From: Nansenia antarctica
Lineage: Eukaryota; Chordata; Actinopteri; Argentiniformes; Microstomatidae
NCBI GenBank assembly: GCA_963989245.1
Contig: OZ022339.1
Location: 88,329,457 to 88,393,456, forward strand
DNA: 64,000 nucleotides
Direction of reading: 5' to 3'
A program made the position numbers and the translations under genes. This document shows, piece after piece, positions 1 to 11,484 of the stretch. The notes beneath the pieces are model-generated. The model did not search any database. It was not told the origin of the DNA and worked only from the letters and a program-made list of their open reading frames with translations. Numbering within the stretch: position 1 is the stretch's first letter; each line of letters opens with the position of its first letter.

Positions 1-270
1 GTGAGCAAAATGTGTTCAGTGAATGAGAATGTGTTCATATTGTGCAACGTGTGTTTTAGCAAGTTATAATATGTTTTAGCAAGTGCGAAAGTGTTTAGTA
101 AGTGCAAATGTGTTTAGAGTTCTGCAACGTGTGTTTTGGCAAATGCCAATGTGTTCAGAGTTTTGTGAAATCGGAGGTGAAATGTGTTTATAGTTAAGCC
201 AACTGGGGGCCTGATTTATTAAATGTGTTTAGGCAACTGGTCATTGTGCTCAGAGATCTAGAAATTGTGC
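1..270. repeat. degenerate GTGTTTAG-rich tandem repeat
   Basis: Short motifs such as GTGTTTAG, GTGTTTTAGCAAGT and GCAACGTGTG recur at irregular 30-40 base spacing. It looks like an old, diverged minisatellite running off the left edge. No coding sequence is visible. Confidence 0.5.
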
Positions 271-354
271 TTTAGCAATCGAGAAAAACTGTAAATGAAT
301 AATACCCTTTGTGACTGCGTTTACGTAGCGCTCATCTGATACACTGCAGTACTC

Positions 355-400
355 ATATATAAACACGTGAGGGCGCCATCGTCACGGCCATATAGCAGGC
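355..400. repeat. direct repeat, left copy (empty site)
   Basis: About 43 bases around AAACACGTGAGGGCGCCATC followed by GTCACGGCCATATAGCAG recur at 6023-6201. There the second copy is interrupted by a small foldback insertion. The region from here to 966 otherwise holds only a GT microsatellite and AT-rich sequence. Confidence 0.7.
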
Positions 401-569
401 CTCTCTTCAATATTCGACTGAATTAAAATAATGAAAAGTGTTGACATGCACTCCTCAATATGTAAATCCCACACAGTTGGTTTTCTAGCTAGCCAGTTAG
501 ATCCATAGGTAGCGCTATGATTCGCTATGATTCGCGATGACGACGAAGACCCGTTAGTAGATCTGAAAC

Positions 570-680
<111 letters not shown>

Positions 681-967
681 TTCGCGCGCGTGTGACCAAT
701 GTGTCACAGTGTGTGTGTTCAATCAAGTGGTATCTTTGTAATCATGACAAGGTAGACATTTCTAAGAATGTATTTCACTATTTCTTAGTGTTTCACTACT
801 CAGTTATACATTTTCCATAGTTTGCTTCAAATAGCTGTTATGTGATAATAAAGTAATAATAATAATAACATATATTTCAACCCTTTGTATATATACACAT
901 CTCTGCATTCTCTGTGCCATTATGCTTGTTAATCATTTTAATTCGTTAGAGTAAACTAATGGTCTTA

Positions 968-1215
968 CTAAGGTATGAAATGAAAAAAAGATTCATTACC
1001 TTTAGCTATGGTTAATGTAATAGGGTCAACCATTACATATCTTCTCCTGTTATCTTTTATCACTTTCTCTTCAGAGAATGGTAGAGATGTATTAATTACT
1101 ATGGCCACACCCCTCTTCTTACCATATGACGCATGAAATACTTGGTTTACCAAATCCTTTCTCAATGTTTTGTAGTCTTCCTCAATCAGATGTGTTTTTG
1201 TAGTAAAGAGACAAG
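968..1215 (-). pseudogene. L1/Tx1-type LINE endonuclease fragment
   Basis: A minus-strand frame of about 80 residues contains THLIEEDYKTLRKD and, further on, KKRGVAIVINTSLPF. This is the pattern of an apurinic-type endonuclease domain of L1/Tx1-like LINEs (ETHL...RGVAILI). Both ends are missing and no reverse transcriptase follows, so it is a short relic. The next 900 bases to 2130 hold no recognisable gene. Confidence 0.55.
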
Positions 1216-2130
1216 ATTGAATGAAATGCAATGAATTTATTGTAAATCAATACAGCATGAAACCATATTTACATAAAAATTGATTGACCATACACAAACA
1301 AAAACATATTCATTCACAAATTAGCTGGAATCAAGTAAAAACATTGTGTAGGTTAACCGAAATATAGCATGTGTACATATACATATATATCTTATTTGGG
1401 AAAACCTCAAACAAGCAGAACCATGATAATAACCACACCAATGAGTGTAGTGACCCCCACAAGGGACCGGGTATTGTCACCACCATAAGGAAGAGTGGAG
1501 ATGCTACAGAGCGGGAGCTATGGACAGACAGGATGCGTCAATGGGTAACAGCCGGTCTCCGGCAGGACAATTCCATGGTCAATGTTAATAATGCTGTCTA
1601 GTCTGTCACCAGGCCGATCCTGGACGTGGACTAAAAAATAATTAATAAATTGGACGTAGGCCCCAGAGAGACGGAGGGAGAGCCTGGCAGTTGAAAGCGT
1701 GGGGCCTGTAGCCACATCTAACCCACGCCCATGGAGAGGATGGACTGACTCAGACAGCATGCACGTGTCAAAAGCCCCTCCATCTGACATGACTCTAACT
1801 CTAGCTAGATCCAGACTCTAGCTGGAAGGAATAAGTGAATAAGGCCATCGGTCAGCCACCGTTATCGTTTGGGGTAATGTGACCACTGACCAACATGTAG
1901 TTCACACTACTGTTCAGATTCAGTTTTATATTTGCGACTGCAAGCACACTAATTAATCAGTCACTCTTCCGAACTGGGAGCCTTGAAACTTGCGCACACA
2001 GGGATGCCAAGATTGTCCTTGACCTCTAACAGAAATAAATCATAATCAATTGAAAGTTCAAATTCAAACAAAAAAATGTCCAGCAATTCTTGACGTTCTT
2101 CTTCGTCTTCAGTCAGTTTCAATTTAGCCT

Positions 2131-5015
2131 CTATTTCCTCTCTCTGTATTTTGTCCAATTGTCCTTCCCTTCCAGCCGGTGGGCGTTCTTCTTCATCCAC
2201 TCCGCTACCAGGAGGGTGGACTTGCCACGGTCTACAAGACAAAAACTGTTTAAAGTCCTCTTACAGTGGTCCATAGAAACAGTTCTACAGCCAGTGGTGT
2301 AGTGGCACCGTTTTCATATAAGGTTATAGTAATATACAGTACTGGTGAAGAGAAACATACCCAAGTTGTCGTCTTCTGTCCTCTTTTTCTTGGCGTCTTC
2401 CTCTCGCATTGTTGTGGCATAGCTGTGGTCATTTCTGCCCACCACACTGTCAGACCGCTCACACTGAAGGAATAAAATGCATGGTGCAATCACAACTATT
2501 GAACTGACAAAAAACACTATTATTTACCATTCAGCATCATGCTCACCTCCTGTTCCCTCTTCCGCTTCTTGGGGATGGAGAGGATGGAGGATATGATGTG
2601 CGGCACAAACCAATTGGCCTCCAGTCGCCCTCCTTTCCGTCCCTCCTTCCGCTTGTTTGCCCGTAGGACCTCATCCCCAACTTTGAAGTCAAAGGATTTG
2701 ACCTCCTTTTTGTTCCGGGCCTCGTAGGCCTTTTTCTGCCTTGCCTGGGCAATTTGGATGTTCTGGTAAATCAGATTTTTAAAAATAATTTAATTAATTG
2801 TCCCTTAAAAAATATTCTTATTTTATAGCATATATTGCCATTGTATGCGTATTTGTTATTATTAGATATTATTATGCATAAATTGCCATTTTTACATAAC
2901 CTTTGCATGTAGATCTGTAACTTCGACAGTCTTCGCCTGTACATCCTCCTCTGGCAAATCAACCACAATCACAGCTGAGTCGTCACCCTCCTCAGTCTGT
3001 GTTGTGTTGATGACACCTGGGCTGCGAGGGTGCCGTCCGAACAGTGCCATGTACGGGGTGTACTTGGTTGATCGCTGTAAAACAAAACAAAAGTACAATC
3101 AATAGCATTTCACCATCTTTCTATATTGTTTGAATTGTGTTTTGTTTCTTTCTATGTTTGTTTGAATTCTTTACATATGCAGTTGTTACACAATAGTAGG
3201 CTACCTGCTTAGAGGTGTTGATGCTCATTACGACGCCCCTCAAATGGGCATCCCAGTCGTTCCGACCCTCCCCACAGTACTTGGCAAGCGCAGTCTTCAC
3301 GTTGCGGTTTGTGCGCTCGTCCTGTCCATTGGCCTGGGGGTGGTAGGCTGACGTGATGCAGGGTTTGACACCCAGAGCCTCAAAAACACCACGGTTGACC
3401 TGCAGATGCATTAGTGTATGCAATTAAATTAGATTAAATTACAATTATCAAATGTCACACATCACATACACTGTGTCTTACATACATAACTGTACCTCAT
3501 TCACAAATTCCCGTCCTTGGTCGGTAATGATCCTCTCTACCAGTCCAAAGTCAAGAAGAATGTTGACTATCTTCCTGGACACCTCATTGGCTGTTTTGGT
3601 GTAGAGGGTTTTTGCCACAACCCACTTGGTGAAGAGGTCGGTTGCAGTCAGAATGTAACTGCAATGAAAAATGCAGATTGTTCTCCATTAGCTACAGCAT
3701 TGCAGCAGCTATTCCTCATGGGGTCCACCAAAAACTTGCTTCATAACTTTTATTGACTTATCCAATACATGATGTCAGCTTATCTCACTAGCTTTAACCA
3801 AAAGGAGTTACACATACTTCTGCCCAACATTCAGTAGCTACCTTTTGCCCTTTGCAGTGGTGGGTAGACCAATGAGATCAATCCCCAGGACACTCCATGC
3901 CTCTTTCACTTGGATGGGATGGAGTACAGGTGCAACTGTCTTTATTTTCTCATGATGTTGACAGCGGGGGCACTCATCAACCTTTAAAACAGTGACATTT
4001 CAGAGGAAATTATCTAGAGTCAGAGAATTCTCTGTGGTTGAGGCGTCATGTTGGTGGTGGTGGTCAGCTGCTGGGCTTAGTGCCTTAGGTGCAGAACCGC
4101 TGTGGTTGAGGGGCCGTAGCCTGTATGATGGTCTGGGTGTTCCAGTGCAGAATCAGATTGTGGTCAGTATGAGAATTACACAAGAGTTGGAGATCTTTGA
4201 GTAAAAGATCATTGCTAACGGGCAGTGTATAAATTACAATGTTCACACACACCATGCACTAATAACATCAAAAACTCACCCATTTTATGACATCCTCCCG
4301 CAAGGTGGACCAGTGGTAGGACGCCATCACCTTCTCCAGCGTTCGGTGTCTCCCTGGATGACCCCCAGTCCCATGGTTGTCGTGGCACTCCTTCAGATCA
4401 AATCAAACTTCATTTGTATAGCCCATTTCTCACAAAAAGGTGACACAATGTGCTTCACAGAGAGCAAAGAAGATAAAACAACAATAGAACAGATGAAACA
4501 ACAATAAAGACAGACATTTAAAAGGCGAGATTGAATAAGTAGGTTTTGAGGTCTCCAACAATGATAATCTTGTCATAATTGGGAAAGATGATGGACAAGA
4601 ACTCAAGTCAGATAAGAAAGTTACCATCAGGACATCACGAACTCCATCTTTGTTGCACACCACCAAGCGAAGTTTGTCCTTGCGCTTATAGTACAACTCC
4701 TCACCTGATGCAGCAGGAAAATACAGCATTCATTTAGAAGTGCAAATATAAAGCCACTGGAAACAGGTTTTATGCACATAATAGTTAGCAGATGCTTAAT
4801 GAGACACTCAATTTTGATATAGGCCTATGCATTTTCGCCATTTCAAGCAGTGGCTTCAAGAGTGGCTATAACATAGTTATTCACACTGACTTACCTTTCA
4901 TCAAGTAATTCTTGGACGCCTTTCGAATCCTTGATTTAAGGTGTCCAACCTTGGGTATGCCAGGAGGATACATATCATGCATCAAGTAAAACTTGAGTGC
5001 TGTATCAAACTCCAT
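2131..5015 (-). CDS. KRBA2/GIN-like DD35E integrase gene, ten exons
   Basis: I can join ten exons, all with GT-AG introns and matching phase: 5015-4895, 4704-4625, 4390-4280, 3981-3842, 3658-3496, 3399-3205, 3074-2901, 2762-2547, 2463-2361 and 2231-2131. They give about 467 residues with no internal stop. In order, the product shows a short N-terminal segment, an HHCC zinc-binding module (residues about 70-125, ending CPRCQHH), an integrase core with IDLIG, TDQGREF and GQDERTN (D and E separated by 35 residues), and a basic C-terminal region with KVGDEVLR. This resembles the integrase-derived KRBA2/SCAND3/GIN family related to Ginger/GIN DNA transposons. No gag, protease or RT is present. The start ATG at 5015 abuts a CT-rich tract, so an upstream exon is possible. 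It may be a domesticated gene or an active transposase. Confidence 0.75.
4393..4560. repeat. LINE/SINE 3' tail inside an integrase intron
   Basis: The segment with TTCATTTGTATAGCCC and GTGCTTCACAGAG resembles the common fish 3' tail (TTTATTTGTATAGCACATTT...AAAGTGCTTTACA) seen elsewhere in this window. It sits directly beside the acceptor of the third exon of the integrase gene. Confidence 0.4.
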
Positions 5016-5021
5016 CTCTGT

Positions 5022-5390
5022 CACCTGTCTCTCTCTCTCTCACCTAAACTCTCTCTCACCTGTCTCTCCATCTCTGTCACCTGTCTCTCTCTCTCACCTG
5101 TCTCTCCATCTCTGTCTCCTGTCTCTCTCTCTCTCACCTAAACTCTCTCTCACCTGTCTCTCTCTCTCTCTCACCTAAACTCTCTCTCACCTGTCTCTCT
5201 CTCTCTCACCTATCTCTCTCTCTCCTAAACTCTCTCACCTAAACTCTCTCTCACCTGTCTCTCTCTCTCACACCTAAACTCTCTCACCTAAACTCTCTCT
5301 CGTCGCTCTCTGTCTCTCCCTCTGTCTCTGTCTCTGTCTCTCTCTCACCTAAACTCTCTCTCGTCGCTCTCTGTCTCTCTCTCTCTGTCG

Positions 5391-5489
<99 letters not shown>

Positions 5490-5526
5490 ACTCTCTCTCT
5501 AACTCTCTCTCTCTCTCTCTCTCTCG
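5022..5526. repeat. CT-rich simple repeat with CACCTGTCTCTC units
   Basis: About 500 bases of CT dinucleotides with recurrent CACCTAAACTCTCT and CACCTGTCTCTC blocks, ending in a pure (CT)n run. Translated open frames are artefacts. Confidence 0.95.
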
Positions 5527-6250
5527 AAAATGGCAACATCCGCGCGCAACATCCATGTATCTTAAGGTAGCTAGAGATTAGATCTATAAACAGCCAACAT
5601 TACTGATGGGTTAAGCCCAATGCACACAGCATTTTAATCGCACGGCGAAAATTCGATTCCATTCATGACAACAATAGAAGTTGTAGCGCTACCTATGGCC
5701 GGAAAGGGCAGGACCTATGGCCGGAACCGGAAAAGTTGGAAAATATGACCGGATGGGAAACCTACACCGTTTCTAAGGGCGTGTTGGACATTGGACATCA
5801 AATATATCTATATTTTATTTTATACAGCTGCTGAAACAATTCGGACTGTGCCGTGTGTGTGTGAATGATTCATCTACTGAATAGGAAATTATAATTCTCA
5901 TGTACTTTCTACGTTTCAACAGCTTTCAAGCCAAGCCTTTTGCTATCGGCAACGCATGCGCACTCACAAATGGATATGAATATAAATGGGGGTATAGATC
6001 ACAAAGGGCATATGTGACTACTCATTTATAAACACGTGAGGGCGCCATCATATGGAGGACCAAGTCTGTCCTAAAAAATATATAGATAAATAAATCAACG
6101 AATGAATGAATAAATAAATGACTTCACACAGTAATAAGGAAATAAATAAATAAAAATATAGACTCCGTCCTCCATACCATCGTCACGGCCATATAGCAGA
6201 AACACGTTCGGTTTGGTGGCGGAATGATAGCCGTCAACGTTGGAGCCATA
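5527..6250. other. intergenic region upstream of ndufc2 with a foldback insertion
   Basis: No gene is seen. From 6023 the direct repeat matching 355-400 starts. It is split at about 6048-6177 by a 130-base AT-rich insert whose ends are TATGGAGGAC and its inverse GTCCTCCATA, with CCATC apparently duplicated on both sides. This is consistent with a small MITE. Confidence 0.6.
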
Positions 6251-6279
6251 TGGAAATAAGCTCTTCGGTAAGCTTATTC

Positions 6280-6400
6280 TACTCTGTTACACTGCTACTG
6301 TCGGACATTTTACTCTGTTACACTGCTCCTGTAGGACAACTTTACTCTGTTACACTGTTTTTCCCGGCGGACATTTTACTCTGTTACACTCTTCCGGCCC
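6280..6400. repeat. four-fold ACTCTGTTACACTG repeat upstream of ndufc2
   Basis: The phrase ACTCTGTTACACTG (last copy ACTCTGTTACACTC) occurs four times at 30-45 base spacing, about 150-260 bases before the ndufc2 start codon. It could lie in the promoter or 5' UTR. Confidence 0.7.
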
Positions 6401-6542
6401 AGGATGCCCTTGACTTCCTAGTGAGGGGATGCTGACTGGTTAGCCAGGCTAGAGAGTCAGTCCACAGGCAGCTGACAGGTTGTATTGTTGTAATCATATT
6501 ATATCATATTCTATTGTATTATATTGTATATTACCTGCCGAT

Positions 6543-9500
6543 ATGGGCCTGTTACCGGCCGAAGCCGCGGTCCTGCCTCCCCCAGGGATAGTGAACCGTA
6601 ACTCGGTGTGGTTGGGACTGCTGGGCTGGTGCACCGCCATGCTACAGAACAGCCTGAACCGAAGACCGCCGATGAGAGCAGGTACAGAGGAGAAACACCT
6701 TCATCTGCAGGCCTAGAGCACTAGAATAGGATGTTTAATAAGTCAAGTGTATTTGGAGAGAGAGAGAAGATGGGTGTATAGAGCTCCGATGGGACACTCG
6801 ATTCATAATTTTAGATTAGATTCAACTTTATTGCCATCGCAGAGTACAAGTAGGCTACTATACAACAACATGCAGTTTAGCATCCAACCAGAAGTGCAAA
6901 TACAGTTATGAGCTATGTACAGTGAGGTAGTTTATGTACAGTATGATATCTAATGTGCAGAAGTATTAAAGAAGCTATATCAGGAGACATGTGCAATGTG
7001 CAATATACAGTATGAGCAAAGGTAGTAATGTAAACATCAGTAGTGCAAACTGCAAAGGTAGTAATGTGAACATCAATAGTGCAAAGGTAGTAATGTGAAC
7101 ATCAGTAGTAAGGTTATAGAGTGATCACATTAACCAGGGATGAGCAGCCATCAATTTCATGAGATTGTTGTGGTTAAGACACCAATATTTTATATGTTAT
7201 ATAGACACAATATGCCTAGGGGGACTAGGCCTCAAATCCAAACTTTTGGAGTATAGGCTAGAGCCAAAATAAGAAAAAGTGGGACGCCACTGTCCCATGA
7301 CTTAGGCAGGGAGCTGAATATCTAAACTAGCTTCATCCTTACTGTATCCTTCCTAACCCGCTTGATGAAACAGTTAGTTCCGACCAAGTCATTTGATTGG
7401 ACAAGAGGCATTCCATGAGTGCTGATTTACAGTATAACAGCACTGGGACTTTTAACTATGTATCACTCCGCCGCACGCCACAGGTGTTCTATTAAATGAC
7501 CGTTAATACAAAGTAGCTAGCCTGCGGATGTTTGTGTTCAGGTTACTAGGCAACAGTCCAGTTGAAGTTCAGTTGCGGAACTATTTTTTGTTTTGTATTT
7601 TTTATCACACTCGAGGACGTGCTGTTATACTGAATAGGCCTGCGGCCTCATACCTACGACCGAATCACAGCCATGCTGATATTGAGTATGACAGCACTCC
7701 CTCTCGTGTGATATTGCTTAATTATTCCTGCATGTGTTCCTCATACAGGCCCATGTGTATATATATATATGTGTGTTTGGTATTCAGTCTGTCTTCATCC
7801 CATTCACAGGTGTTCACCGACAAGCCTTGATGATGAGTGTTGGTTGGTTCATTGGATACCACGTCACCAAGTATGAGAACTATACGTACGCCAGACTGGA
7901 CAGAGACATGAACGAGTACGTCAGGCTCCATCCAGCGGAGTTTCAGGAGAAAGGTGGGTAGATTAAATTGAAGTAAACATCTAGTTAAAAAGTTGTATAA
8001 AGTTGGCTTCAGTCACAACAAAAGACAAACGGGTCATTTCATTACACACATATGTGACAGGTTCTAATGCTTTGGTCCTCATATCGACAACCAATCAAAA
8101 TGTTCAGACTTTTCTTTTGAAACACGGAAGTACGTTTCAACGTTGTTGAGAATCACAACACAAACTCGCTAGTCAAGCCAAAATACTGCAACAACGCAAG
8201 ATTGGGTGAGTAATCCCCACTGCTACCTAGTTAACTACAACACTACTTTACATTGTTACCTAGTTAACTAGAACACTACTTTACATTGTTACCTAGTTAA
8301 CTAGAACACTACTTTACATTGTTACCTAGTTAACTACAACACTACTTTACATTGTTACCTAGTTAACTACAACACTACTTTACATTGTTACCCAGTTAAC
8401 TAGAACACTACTTTACATTGTTACCTAGTTAACTAGAACACTACTTTACATTGTAACCTAGTTAACTAGAACACTACTTTACATAGTTACCTAGTTAACT
8501 AGAACACTACTTTACATTGTTAGCAGGCTCACAAAACAAGCAGTGTTAGTTGACTAGCGATGTGTCGTTGATTTTCAACAACACAGAAATTTATTCAGAT
8601 TTTTCGAAAAAAAAGTCTGATCATCACATCAGATCCCGACATGAGGACCAAAGCTTTAGAACGTGACACGTAAGGGCAACATGGGCTTCTCTAAACCCAG
8701 TCCTGGAGAACTAGCCTAGGCCTTCTTGGTACACTTTAACCCAGTACCAACACACCAACTCAACTTTACATTTACATTTTTGTCATTTAGCAGACGCCTT
8801 CCATCAATCCACCAGTCGTAGCAGGAAGAGTAATCTAGCTCAGGCCTGGTGCCATTGGCAGTCTCAGTGATAGAAGGAAAACGTCTTTTTTTAAATAAAT
8901 AAATATCTATAGACACTGGAGAACAGAGAAGCAGTAGAAGTCATAGGGGACACAGTAGAGGGGAAAAGCGGGTGTCTCAGGAGACACAGTGCTGGGGGGT
9001 AGTGGATGTCTCAGGAGGAGCAGTTAAGGTGTAGCCTGAAGAGATGGCGGTCTTCAGTCTCAGACAGAAGATGGGTAGTGACTCTGCACTTCTGACAGCC
9101 GTGGGAAGCTCATTCCAACAGCGGGGAGCCAGTGTAGTGAAGAGACGTGATCAACTGAAAATCAACTAACCTAATCATGGTCTTCACTCTGGGGCAAAAT
9201 CCATTGAAGTGTTGGCTGCAATTAGTTATGGGCCTGAAGGAATGCCTGCACAACCTGTACATCTTGGTAGACATCTTGGTAGACATCTTGTGTCATTACT
9301 TGTTATTGATTGAGAACTACTTGTGGGCAGATTATTCCAACCTTGTTTTCAGTTATGTAAAACCAGACTGATGTCTTGTTCTTGCAAGGATCACATAGTT
9401 AGTTAGGGTTGTTAATGTTATTCATGTTGTTAATGTTGTTAATGCATGTGTTGTCAGAAGGCTGTTCTTCTGTTGTTTCATTCATGTAATCAAATGTGTG

Positions 9501-9580
9501 TTCTGTTCCTCTTTGTCTTCATCCTAACAGAGAAAAAGACCTTTGCTGAGATTGTGGAAGATTTCCACCCTGTGCGCTGA
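6543..9580 (+). CDS. ndufc2: NADH dehydrogenase 1 subunit C2 (complex I B14.5b)
   Basis: Three exons, 6543-6681, 7810-7953 and 9531-9580, join in phase to give 110 residues (human protein 119). The order of features matches NDUFC2: an N-terminal LPPP stretch, a first membrane segment (SVWLGLLGWCTAML) followed by NSLNRRPP, a second hydrophobic segment (MMSVGWFIGYHV), then YTYARLDRDM, LHPAEF and the terminal FHPVR. The protein is an accessory, inner-membrane subunit of mitochondrial complex I. All introns are GT-AG. The ATG at 6543 gives the family-like N-terminus. AATAAA lies at 9662. thrsp lies downstream on the other strand. Confidence 0.93.
6806..7140 (-). repeat. LINE 3' end in ndufc2 intron 1
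   Basis: Starts with AGATTCAACTTTATTGCC and includes CAGTTTAGCATCCAACCAGAAGTGCAAA, then short GTAGTAATGTGAACATCA repeats. This is the layout of a fish CR1/L2-type LINE 3' untranslated tail in reverse orientation. Confidence 0.5.
8054..8669. mobile_element. MITE family A copy 1, with nine 33-bp internal repeats
   Basis: Terminal inverted repeats of about 29 bases (GTGACAGGTTCTAATGCTTT at left, inverse of AAAGCTTTAGAACGTGACAC at right). Between them is a tandem array of nine 33-base units at 8224-8520, each beginning TACCTAGTTAACTA and ending TTTACATTGT. There is no coding capacity. Related copies are at 34036-34555, 32351-32588 and 40034-40267. It lies in ndufc2 intron 2. Confidence 0.85.
8760..9150 (-). 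repeat. fish dispersed repeat (TTTAGCAGACGC type)
   Basis: Contains CATTTTTGTCATTTAGCAGACGCC. A related reversed copy is at 20870-21065, with TCTCAGGAGGAGCAGTTAA and GACACAGTGCTGGGGG shared. It is non-coding, in ndufc2 intron 2. Confidence 0.6.
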
Positions 9581-9950
9581 GAGAGGTGGCCTCTCTCTCT
9601 GTTGTCCTGTTGTTGTGAAGTCGTTCACATGCTGGCTAAACCTCGAAAGAGTCATGTAAATAATAAAATAAAATCCCTACCTAAATGATGTTCTGATTAT
9701 TATTATTCATTCCAATAGAGTGGGTTCATTGTATTTCAGTACTAGTACAATACTTTTTTTAAAATCTTTATATTATCACCTGCTATTCACGGACATGTGC
9801 AGAGTACTTAGAAGTGATTTCATACACAGACAAAATACAGAGCTGTGTTCAAAATGCAATGTCGTATCATTTGGTGATGCTATTATGAAAGAGATGCATT
9901 TGTCAAGAACATGTGCATTGACTGTGATATTTATGAAATAGATGTAAAAG

Positions 9951-10345
9951 ACACGGTTCCCGCGCTGGTCTTAAAAAGCCTTAAAGTCTAAAATCCAGCA
10001 ATGTGATTTACAAGGCCTAAAAAGGTCCTACATTTCAGTTATTAGGTCTAAAAAATTAGGTGCTAGGTATAAAAAAAATAGATAAGATTGTCCTGCAAGC
10101 AAATCAGTCCGACCACATCTATTTACACGGAAATGAAAATGTACTTTTGAGTAATTATAGGACTTATTTATTTTATATTAATTATCCTTCAGACTTTTTT
10201 GTCTGTATGACAGTGAAATCCCTAATTTCATCACCTCGAGGATGACAAAAAGCTATCACATGGTGTCGAATAGGTCTAAAATTCTATCCAAAGAGGTCTA
10301 AAAAAAGGTCTTAGATTCGACTTGTTGAAACTTGTAGGAACCCTG
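9951..10345. mobile_element. possible hAT-type MITE
   Basis: The right end GTAGGAACCCTG and the left end ACGGTTCCCGCGCTGG are imperfect inverted ends, and the body is rich in GGTCTAAAAAA. A shorter related piece, in reverse orientation, starts at 32286 (AGGGTTCCTACAAGTTTCAA). The boundary is uncertain. Confidence 0.4.
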
Positions 10346-10684
10346 AAAAGATATAACCCTAACCCTAAGATCAGAGGTCAGATGAAGACATGTGGTGGCT
10401 GCTGGCGTCCTCACACACACTGTGCAGTACATACTCTATCCCACAGGCTGGCATAGGCACAGTATTTGCAATTAACATTAAGAACATTTTAACACAGATC
10501 AGTTTCGACAAAGCACTTTTATTGCATTTCACCATGTCACAAAACCCGTTATTGCTGTATGTAAACAGTTTGACAGTCGGAATGTTGAGTAACTTTTTCA
10601 TGTTGTTCAAATTCGGAAAAAAAAAAAAGCTTGTTTGCTTGTTTGTACCTATAATAGTTAGTTCTTAGCTGTGTGGTCGGTTCC

Positions 10685-11119
10685 CTAATTTAAAACTCCG
10701 ATGATGTCCATGTACTTGGACGTGAGGCTCTGAGACTTCTGGGTGAGGTTCCCCATCACAGAGAACAGCCCCCTGAGGTGGAAGTGGAATATGGCCTCGG
10801 GGTCCGCCTCCAGCAGGGGTTCCAGGGACGTGTTGAGAGCCATGTGGGTCTTCGCCTCGAGGCCTTCCAGAGGGATGAGTCCGCTCTCCACGGTGTTCCT
10901 GATGGCCTTCAGCATGTGGTAGTACTCGTACACGTCTCTGCAGGACCCCTCGGCCGCCTCGCAGTCCTGGTTGTTCTCGTCGTCGTCGTGGTCGAACGGC
11001 ACGTCCCTGAGCAGGCTGGGCAGCAGCACCGTGTGCTCCATGGTGTGCACGGCTGTGCTGTAGCGCCGCAGCGCGAGGAGCAGGGAGTTCCTGTTGAATT
11101 TGGCGTCTGCAGACTGCAT
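10685..11119 (-). CDS. thrsp: thyroid hormone responsive protein (Spot 14)
   Basis: A single-exon reading frame of 144 residues (human 146). It opens with MQSADAKFNRNSLLLALRRY, followed by VHTMEHTVLLPSLLRDV, then an acidic insert, YEYYHMLKAI, LIPLEG and a C-terminal HFHLRGLFSVM...KSQSLTSKYM. This is the pattern of the Spot14/MIG12 family, nuclear/cytosolic regulators of lipogenesis that act with MIG12 on acetyl-CoA carboxylase. The frame stays open upstream to 11287, but the ATG at 11119 matches the family start and leaves a TATA-containing leader. Adjacency to ndufc2 agrees with the human arrangement, which supports orthology. Confidence 0.9.
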   Translation of the reverse strand: MQSADAKFNRNSLLLALRRYSTAVHTMEHTVLLPSLLRDVPFDHDDDENNQDCEAAEGSCRDVYEYYHMLKAIRNTVESGLIPLEGLEAKTHMALNTSLEPLLEADPEAIFHFHLRGLFSVMGNLTQKSQSLTSKYMDIIGVLN

Positions 11120-11231
11120 GCTGTTGCTAGGTGGAGTTGTCTGGCTGTCCTTGTGACTGCTGCTGATAAGGTGGTGAAGGGAGCAGGTAGCCTGTGCAGT
11201 GCAGTGCAGCGCATTTGGAGTGGAGGTTGAA

Positions 11232-11240
11232 GTATTTATA
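11232..11240 (-). promoter_or_regulatory. TATA box of thrsp
   Basis: On the minus strand the sequence reads TATAAATAC, about 115 bases upstream of the start codon. It would place transcription start near 11205 and give a leader of about 85 bases. Confidence 0.55.
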
Positions 11241-11484
11241 TGATATGGGGCCGAGGTGGGGCTTGGCTGGCCAGTGTCGTTATGCAACAGGATGGTCCGA
11301 TGGTTTTAGGAACGTGACTGACGTGTTGTCAAGGTCTCCAGACCTTGTTTGGTTTTCACCAGCTGTAAAAAAAAATATATTCTGGCAGTCTGTCACGGAC
11401 ATCATGTGAATGGATGTCTGTTGACACTGTGATGCAAGTCAGCCCATGGCGCTTTTGCACTCCCAAGGAACTCCACAGACAGAA

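Noticed and set aside
1961..2242. Longer alternative reading of the last integrase exon (93 residues)
   Set aside because: The intron phase from the preceding exon selects a different frame, which ends at 2131.
5284..5556. Glu/Arg-rich frames (RERERERE)
   Set aside because: Pure CT/GA simple repeat. The same applies to frames at 43660-44268 and 47976-48269.
8208..8530. CRISPR-like array of 33-base repeats
   Set aside because: The units are directly adjacent with no spacers, in a eukaryotic transposable element.
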